Position numbers and translations under genes: made by a program. A DNA stretch of 10,124 nucleotides, taken from Candidatus Kuenenia stuttgartensis. GTDB taxonomy: Bacteria > Planctomycetota > UBA1135 > UBA2386. This document shows positions 6,188 to 10,124 of this stretch, one piece after another; within the stretch, counting starts at the first letter, position 1; each line of letters starts with the position of its first letter. The DNA lies in NCBI GenBank assembly GCA_945861365.1, contig CAMAUH010000116.1, positions 1-10,124 on the forward strand. Direction: 5' to 3'. Under the pieces are notes generated by a model, which saw nothing but the letters and a program-made list of their open reading frames with translations, had not been told where the DNA came from and did not search any database.

Positions 6188-7177
6188 CTACGCCAGCGGC
6201 GGCAAACCGTCTGGCCCGGGTACTTCCCCGGCGGGCCGGTGCCGGAAGCGCCGGCTCTGCCAGAACCACTGCTCGGGCGCTTCGACGATGCCCTGGCCGA
6301 GCCCGCGGTTGATGCGCGACGTGATTGCCAGCATGTCGGCCTCGCGGTCGCCGGTACCGGCATCGCGGATCACGTCGAACACGCGCAGCCGGTAGCGCAT
6401 GCGGCCGGTGCGCAGCACCGCGACCACCGCGATCGGCGCGCCGGTGGCGAGGTGCAGCAGGGCCGGGCTGGCGACCGTGCGCGAGCTGGTGCCGAGGAAC
6501 GGTGCCTCGACCGCGCTGTGCTTGCCGCCGCCGTCGGCCAGGATGCCGACCGCCTTCTTGTCGCCGAGCGCGCGCAGCAGCGCGCGCAGCACGTTCTTCC
6601 TGGCGATCACCGATTGGCCGCTGCCGGTGCGCAGCCGTTCGATCAGGCGATTGAGTGCTGGCAGGGGACTCGGCCGGAACACCGAGATCAGCGGCAGGCC
6701 GAGCAGGCCGGCGGCCCAGCCGGACACGTCCCAGACACCGATGTGGCCGGTCGCGAAGATCAGGCCCTTGTTCTCGCGGAAGGCGGCCTCGACCAACGGA
6801 TACTCGGTCAGGTCGCAGTGCGCGCGCACGTTCGTCGCGTTGATGCGGCCCTGGCGGCAGAAGTCGATCGCGAGCCACGTGATGTGCCGCGACCACTTCC
6901 ACAGATGGCGCTTGGGCCGCACCGGTCCGAGCGGCGCGCCCTGGCGGAACGCGATGCGGCAGTTGCGCCAGTAGCCGCTGGTGCGGCGGCCGCGGCGATC
7001 CTGCAGGCTCCACCACAGGAACCACAGCACGGCGAGCGTGTCGCCGATCGCATAGGCGAGCCAGGTCGGCAGGATGGAGACCAGCCACAGGATTCCGCTG
7101 AACGCACCGACCGCGACGCGCTGCCACAGCGCTTCGCGGGTCTTCTTCTGCGGGTCGTCGTCGTCGTCGTCGCTCAT
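6188..7177 (-). CDS. LpxL/HtrB-like lysophospholipid/lipid A acyltransferase
   Basis: This is a 329-residue membrane-bound acyltransferase of the LpxL/HtrB (LABLAT) family. Such enzymes transfer a fatty acyl chain to a lipid A precursor or related glycolipid at the inner membrane. An amphipathic/hydrophobic N-terminal segment lies at 21-57. The catalytic HX4D motif is ATGHIGVWD, with His145 and Asp150. Later family features are VFRPSPLPALNRLIER, DKKAVGILADGG, the 'PFLGTSSRTV' segment and TGAPIAVVAVLR. The start ATG at 7177 overlaps the stop of the upstream transporter gene as ATGA. The protein opens with Met-Ser and six Asp residues, encoded by an exact GAC repeat, an odd acidic head for this family. 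Family length is normally about 300-310, so this is slightly long. The acceptor lipid cannot be told from sequence; a planctomycete-type organism could use it for a lipid other than classical lipid A. Confidence 0.85.
   Translation of the reverse strand: MSDDDDDDPQKKTREALWQRVAVGAFSGILWLVSILPTWLAYAIGDTLAVLWFLWWSLQDRRGRRTSGYWRNCRIAFRQGAPLGPVRPKRHLWKWSRHITWLAIDFCRQGRINATNVRAHCDLTEYPLVEAAFRENKGLIFATGHIGVWDVSGWAAGLLGLPLISVFRPSPLPALNRLIERLRTGSGQSVIARKNVLRALLRALGDKKAVGILADGGGKHSAVEAPFLGTSSRTVASPALLHLATGAPIAVVAVLRTGRMRYRLRVFDVIRDAGTGDREADMLAITSRINRGLGQGIVEAPEQWFWQSRRFRHRPAGEVPGPDGLPPLA
7154..7171. repeat. Six-unit trinucleotide repeat (gtc on plus, GAC on minus) in the acyltransferase start
   Basis: Six exact gtc units on the plus strand encode Asp3-Asp8 of the acyltransferase on the minus strand. 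Uninterrupted codon repeats of this kind can gain or lose units by slippage without shifting the frame, so the length of the acidic head may vary between strains. Directly seen; the variability is inferred. Confidence 0.8.
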
Positions 7178-8448
7178 GCTGTCGAGGCGCCCTTGTCGGG
7201 CATGCGCACCATCGCGAGGAACAGCAGCCCGAGCAACAGCGGCACACCCTGCGCCAGCAGCGCCGGCTTGCAGCCGAAGCTGTCCGCCATCAACCCGTAG
7301 GCCGCGCTGCCGAGCACCGAGACCTTGACCGTGATGCCGTAGAGGCCGAAGAACTCGCCGATGCGGGCGGGCGGCGCCAGGTCCAGCAGCAGCTTGCGGC
7401 CGGCGGTCCAGATGCCGGCCATGCCGATCGCGCCGCCGCCGAGCAGCGTGATCGTGAAGCCGGTCGTGTCGCCGCCGCCGAACCAGGCGCCACCGCACAG
7501 GCCAAAGCCCAGGCATGCACCCGACCCTTGCAGCACGCGCAGTGCATGCCGGTCGGTGAAGGCCCCGAGCACGATCCCGAACCCGAAGGCGAGCGCACTG
7601 AAGACCAGCCCCAGCGCGCCGAGGAAGGCGACCATGCTGCCGGCCTGCGGTCCGTAGGCGATGCCGAACCACTGCAGCTCGCCGCGCGCGAAGGGTTCGC
7701 GATAGACCTCCTTCACGTAGTCGCCGAAGAACTGGATGGCGGTGTTCAGCACGTCGACGAGGCAGAAGTTCCCGAGCAGGAAGAACAACAGGGCGCGATG
7801 TTTCGGCAACTCGCGCAGGGTACGGCCAAGGCCGTGCCAGCTGTCGCGCACCGCGGGGCCCAACGGCCCACCGGCGACGGTGCGGGTGTCGCGCACCAGC
7901 CACAAGCAAGGCAGTGCGAACAGCAGGAAGGCCGCACCGCCGAAGGCCAGGTAGGGCGCCGCGGCGGCGAAGCTGGCCGGCGGTACGAGGATCAGGCTCA
8001 GCAGCACCACGACGTTGCCGAAGTAGCCGACGCCGGTGCCGATGCCGCTGAGCCAACCTTCGCGTCCCGGGGCGGCGACCGACGGCAGCAACGCGTTGTA
8101 GAAGGTCAGCGCCGACTGGTAGGCGATGTTGGCGACGAACAACCCCGCGAGCAGTGCGGCGGCCGAGCCGCCGAAGCCCCATGCCAGCATCACGGCGACG
8201 TTGAGCAGGGTCGCGATGGCCAGGTAGCCGCGCGTTCCGCCGGTGCGGTCGACGACCGCGCCGAGCAGCGGACTGCCGAGTCCGGCGAGCAGCATCGATG
8301 CGGTGGTGGTGAGGCCGATCGCCGTGCGGGCGTCGCCGAACCGGTCGGTGAAGTACGGCGTGAACAGGTAGGTGACCGCGGCCGCGTAGACGGTGTTCGC
8401 GAGGTCGTAGAGCACCCAGGCACTGGCCCGCAGCCGGCCGTGGGGCAT
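7174..8448 (-). CDS. UMF1/Atg22-like major facilitator superfamily transporter
   Basis: This is a 424-residue integral membrane protein with about 12 hydrophobic segments. Its start, after a short basic head, reads ASAWVLYDLANTVYAAAVTYLF. That matches the W-x-LYD-x-AN signature at the N-terminus of the UMF1 (Atg22-like) branch of the MFS, known mostly as efflux or vacuolar amino-acid exporters. Other MFS marks are the loop GSPLLGAVVDRTGGTRG between segments 2 and 3 and the central loop near RDSWHGLGRTLRELPKHRA. The C-terminal half is equally hydrophobic. The substrate is unknown. The ATG at 8448 is chosen because the family signature follows directly. A GTG at 8481 would add 11 residues, and neither has a clear ribosome site. 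The stop overlaps the acyltransferase start (ATGA), so the two are probably made together and could act in the same envelope process, though this is only inferred from coupling. Confidence 0.85.
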   Translation of the reverse strand: MPHGRLRASAWVLYDLANTVYAAAVTYLFTPYFTDRFGDARTAIGLTTTASMLLAGLGSPLLGAVVDRTGGTRGYLAIATLLNVAVMLAWGFGGSAAALLAGLFVANIAYQSALTFYNALLPSVAAPGREGWLSGIGTGVGYFGNVVVLLSLILVPPASFAAAAPYLAFGGAAFLLFALPCLWLVRDTRTVAGGPLGPAVRDSWHGLGRTLRELPKHRALLFFLLGNFCLVDVLNTAIQFFGDYVKEVYREPFARGELQWFGIAYGPQAGSMVAFLGALGLVFSALAFGFGIVLGAFTDRHALRVLQGSGACLGFGLCGGAWFGGGDTTGFTITLLGGGAIGMAGIWTAGRKLLLDLAPPARIGEFFGLYGITVKVSVLGSAAYGLMADSFGCKPALLAQGVPLLLGLLFLAMVRMPDKGASTA

Positions 8449-8581
8449 TGGCGCGAGCGATGGCGGCGCAGGGGCGTGCACTGGCCACAGTGTGCCGCGG
8501 CGGTGCTCGGCCGGGCAAGGGAAGAGGTTGGCCGCTGAGAAATGACGTGCGCCGTTCTGCTGGCCCCGGCAGGATCGCGGC
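8449..8581. promoter_or_regulatory. Divergent intergenic region between the MFS gene and the CBS-domain gene
   Basis: These 133 nt lie between two divergently transcribed genes and should hold promoters for both. A short inverted repeat, CACTG-GCCA-CAGTG (8479-8492), is the only symmetric element I see, and at 5-bp arms it may be chance in DNA of this composition. The stretch GGCAGGA (8568-8574) 7 nt upstream of the CBS-gene ATG can serve as its ribosome site. No convincing -10/-35 pair stands out. Confidence 0.35.
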
Positions 8582-9262
8582 ATGAACGTCAAGGATTTGA
8601 TGAGCCGCGAGGTCCGTTCGGTGCGCATGACGGATCGCTTGGATGCGGCCGCGCGCGTGATGTGGGAACAGGACTGCGGTTTGTGCCCGGTGGTGGACAG
8701 CTCGAATGTGCTGGTCGGCGTCGTCACCGATCGCGACCTGTGCATGGCCTCCTACACGCAGGGCAAGCCGGTCGCCGAGATCCCGGTCACCGCGGTGATG
8801 GCGCGCGGTCTGCGCACCTGCAAGCCCGACGATGCCGCGACCTCGGCGCTGGCGACGTTGCAGCAGGCGCAGTTGCACCGGCTGCCGGTGGTGGATGCGC
8901 GCGGGGCGCTGGTCGGTGTGCTGTCGATCAGCGACGTCGCTCGCGCTGCCCAGGCGCGCCCCGCGGCCCTCGATGCCGGCGCCGTGCTGAAGGCGATCGC
9001 GGCGATCCGCGCGCCGCGCCGCGCCGCGGCCCCGGCGGTAATCGCGGCGGCCCCGGTGGTCAGCGCGCCGGTTGCGCCTGCGGCGCCGAAGCCGGTCGCG
9101 GCGACGGCCACGGCGACGATCGCGACGCCAGCGCCGACGAGCGCGACGTTCGCCAATCCAGCCAAGCCCGTCGCTGCGGCGCCGGTGGTGGCCCCGGTTG
9201 CCGCCAAGCCCGCGTTCGCGGCCAAGCCGGCGAAGAACAAGGGCAAGGGCAAGAAGGGCTGA
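8582..9262 (+). CDS. CBS-pair protein with a long Ala/Pro/Lys-rich C-terminal tail
   Basis: The protein has 226 residues. Residues 1-122 form a tandem CBS (Bateman) module. The first repeat carries the DLMSREV start and LVGVVTDRDL (44-53), whose TDRD is a common nucleotide-contact pattern. The second carries HRLPVVDARGALVGVLSISD (99-118). Such pairs typically bind adenine nucleotides and act as energy or ligand sensors. Residues about 140-226 are low complexity, made mostly of Ala, Pro and Val with recurring Lys-Pro units (PKPV, AKPV, AKPA) and a basic end KNKGKGKKG. This resembles the disordered basic tails of bacterial histone H1-like proteins and would suit binding to nucleic acid or another acidic surface, but that is inference. 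No enzyme domain is attached. The ATG at 8582 has GCAGGA upstream. A STAS-MlaE gene follows 31 nt downstream, probably in the same transcript. Confidence 0.85.
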   Translation: MNVKDLMSREVRSVRMTDRLDAAARVMWEQDCGLCPVVDSSNVLVGVVTDRDLCMASYTQGKPVAEIPVTAVMARGLRTCKPDDAATSALATLQQAQLHRLPVVDARGALVGVLSISDVARAAQARPAALDAGAVLKAIAAIRAPRRAAAPAVIAAAPVVSAPVAPAAPKPVAATATATIATPAPTSATFANPAKPVAAAPVVAPVAAKPAFAAKPAKNKGKGKKG

Positions 9263-9266
9263 ACGG

Positions 9267-9280
9267 CGCGCAGCTGCGCG
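9267..9280. repeat. 14-bp perfect palindrome between the CBS and MlaE genes
   Basis: CGCGCAGCTGCGCG reads the same on both strands. As RNA it could form a 5-bp GC stem with a 4-nt loop, but no T-run follows and the next gene starts 14 nt on, so it is not a convincing terminator. It might be a weak attenuating hairpin or chance in GC-rich DNA. Confidence 0.3.
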
Positions 9281-9293
9281 GTTGCTGCACGCG

Positions 9294-10124
9294 ATGGCGA
9301 TGGCGGACTCTCCCTTCACGCTGGTGCGGCAGGCCGACGGTCCCGCCGTGGCCTGCCTGGTGCTCGCCGGCCACGTGACCCTCGCCGATGGCGCGTCGCT
9401 GTGGCGCCAGCTCAAGCGCGTGTTGAAGGACCTCGGGGCGGTGCAGGTCGACCTCGCCGGGGTCACGCACATCGATGGTGGCGCGGCGGCGTTGTTGTGC
9501 GCGGCTGCGGCAGAGCATCGGCAGCGCGGTGGCATGCAGTGGGTCAATGCGCGCGGCGAGGTGTCGCGCCTGCTGGCGCTGTACGACTGTGCCCGCGACG
9601 GCGGCCAATGCGAACGCGGCGAGCCGATCCGCCAGGGCCTGCTCGCCGACATCGGTGACTTCGCGCACGACGCGCTGCTGACCACGCGGGCGATCCTGGC
9701 GTTCCTCGGCGACCTCGTCGTCGGGCTGTTCGCCGGCTTGCGGCATCCGCGCACCGTGCACTTCGGTGAGTTCGGCCAACTGATCGAACGCGCCGGCACC
9801 GATGGGCTCGCCATCGTCGTGCTGATCAACTTCCTGGTCGGCACCACGCTGGCCCTGCAGGGCGCGATCCAGCTGCATCGCTTCGGCGGCGACCAGTTCC
9901 TCGCCAACATGGTCGGCCTGTCGGTGGTCCGCGAACTCGGTCCGTTGATGACCGCGATCCTGGTCACCGGCCGCTCCGGTGCAGCCTACGCGGCCGAACT
10001 CGGCACCATGATGGTGAACGAGGAGGTCGATGCGCTGCGCACACTCGGCCAGGATCCGCAGCGCTTCCTGGTGTTCCCGCGGGTGCTGACGCTGCTGCTG
10101 GTGCTGCCGGTGCTGACCATCGTC
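9294..10124 (+). CDS. STAS-MlaE fusion, ABC lipid-transport permease (C-terminus beyond window)
   Basis: The first 277 codons are visible, open to the edge. Residues 8-110 form a STAS domain resembling MlaB, with core VDLAGVTHIDGGAAALL (52-68). The usual DSSG motif, whose Ser is phosphorylated in anti-sigma antagonists, reads DGGA, so phospho-regulation is unlikely. Residues from about 150 on are an MlaE permease: GLAIVVLINFLVGTTLALQG, the QLHRFGGDQF segment, VGLSVVRELGPLMTAIL and GRSGAAYAAELGTMMVNEEVDAL are all family hallmarks. The full protein would be expected near 370 residues. MlaE proteins form the membrane part of ABC systems that move phospholipids between inner and outer membranes. 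The MlaF-type ATPase and MlaD-type MCE protein usually follow, just outside this window. The start could be ATG 9294 or the ATG at 9300; no strong ribosome site decides between them. Confidence 0.9.
   Translation, partial: MAMADSPFTLVRQADGPAVACLVLAGHVTLADGASLWRQLKRVLKDLGAVQVDLAGVTHIDGGAAALLCAAAAEHRQRGGMQWVNARGEVSRLLALYDCARDGGQCERGEPIRQGLLADIGDFAHDALLTTRAILAFLGDLVVGLFAGLRHPRTVHFGEFGQLIERAGTDGLAIVVLINFLVGTTLALQGAIQLHRFGGDQFLANMVGLSVVRELGPLMTAILVTGRSGAAYAAELGTMMVNEEVDALRTLGQDPQRFLVFPRVLTLLLVLPVLTIV

Noticed and set aside
6188..9967. A 1259-codon open frame on the minus strand spanning several genes
   Set aside because: Only its last 329 codons are a real protein (the acyltransferase). The rest is Arg/Ala/Pro-rich shadow of the MFS and CBS/MlaE genes in other frames, with no domain features.
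1..10124. tRNA/rRNA genes, insertion sequences, CRISPR arrays, attachment sites
   Set aside because: None seen: no regularly spaced direct repeats, no transposase motifs, no cloverleaf-like segments, and almost all of the window is occupied by assigned genes.

Overview
The window is GC-rich, about two thirds G+C, and densely coded by one bacterial chromosome segment. Coding pressure opens long antisense ORFs almost everywhere, so genes were picked by family motifs and by stop/start junctions. The likely source is a high-GC Gram-negative-type bacterium: it has an LpxL/HtrB-like acyltransferase, an MlaE lipid-transport permease and a SurA-like exported isomerase. Many weak ribosome sites, GTG/TTG starts and the PhoU fusion make Planctomycetota my first guess, but nothing here proves it.

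Layout, left to right. Positions 1-622 (minus) hold the N-terminal part of an exported SurA/peptidyl-prolyl-isomerase-like protein. Positions 677-6080 (minus) hold a phosphate-uptake operon, transcribed as pstS, phoU (fused), pstC, pstA, pstB1, pstB2. From phoU onward the genes are 2 nt apart or overlap by 4-8 nt. Upstream of it, after a 107-nt gap, are an LpxL-like acyltransferase (6188-7177, minus) and a UMF1/Atg22-like MFS transporter (7174-8448, minus), joined by an ATGA overlap. A 133-nt divergent intergenic region separates these from a plus-strand pair: a CBS-pair protein with a basic Ala/Pro/Lys tail (8582-9262) and the start of a STAS-MlaE lipid-transport permease (9294 to the window end).

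How the parts work together. PstS captures phosphate, PstC/PstA form the channel and the PstB subunits hydrolyse ATP. Two things set this pst operon apart. First, it encodes two different PstB subunits with complementary defects. PstB1 keeps LSGGQ but has lost the Q-loop Gln (now Pro94) and the switch His (now Asn206). PstB2 keeps the Q-loop and His but its signature reads LSLEE. In a PstB1/PstB2 heterodimer, all consensus elements fall in one ATP site and all degenerate elements in the other. That is the arrangement known from asymmetric ABC transporters, and it would be unusual for Pst, where PstB normally works as a homodimer. Second, PhoU is about 135 residues longer than usual. The extra C-terminal domain looks like a low-molecular-weight tyrosine phosphatase/ArsC fold whose CX5R catalytic loop has lost both Cys and Arg, so it is a probable pseudo-enzyme that could serve as a phosphate or phosphoprotein sensor. 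No phoB/phoR pair, RNA gene, mobile element or CRISPR array is visible.
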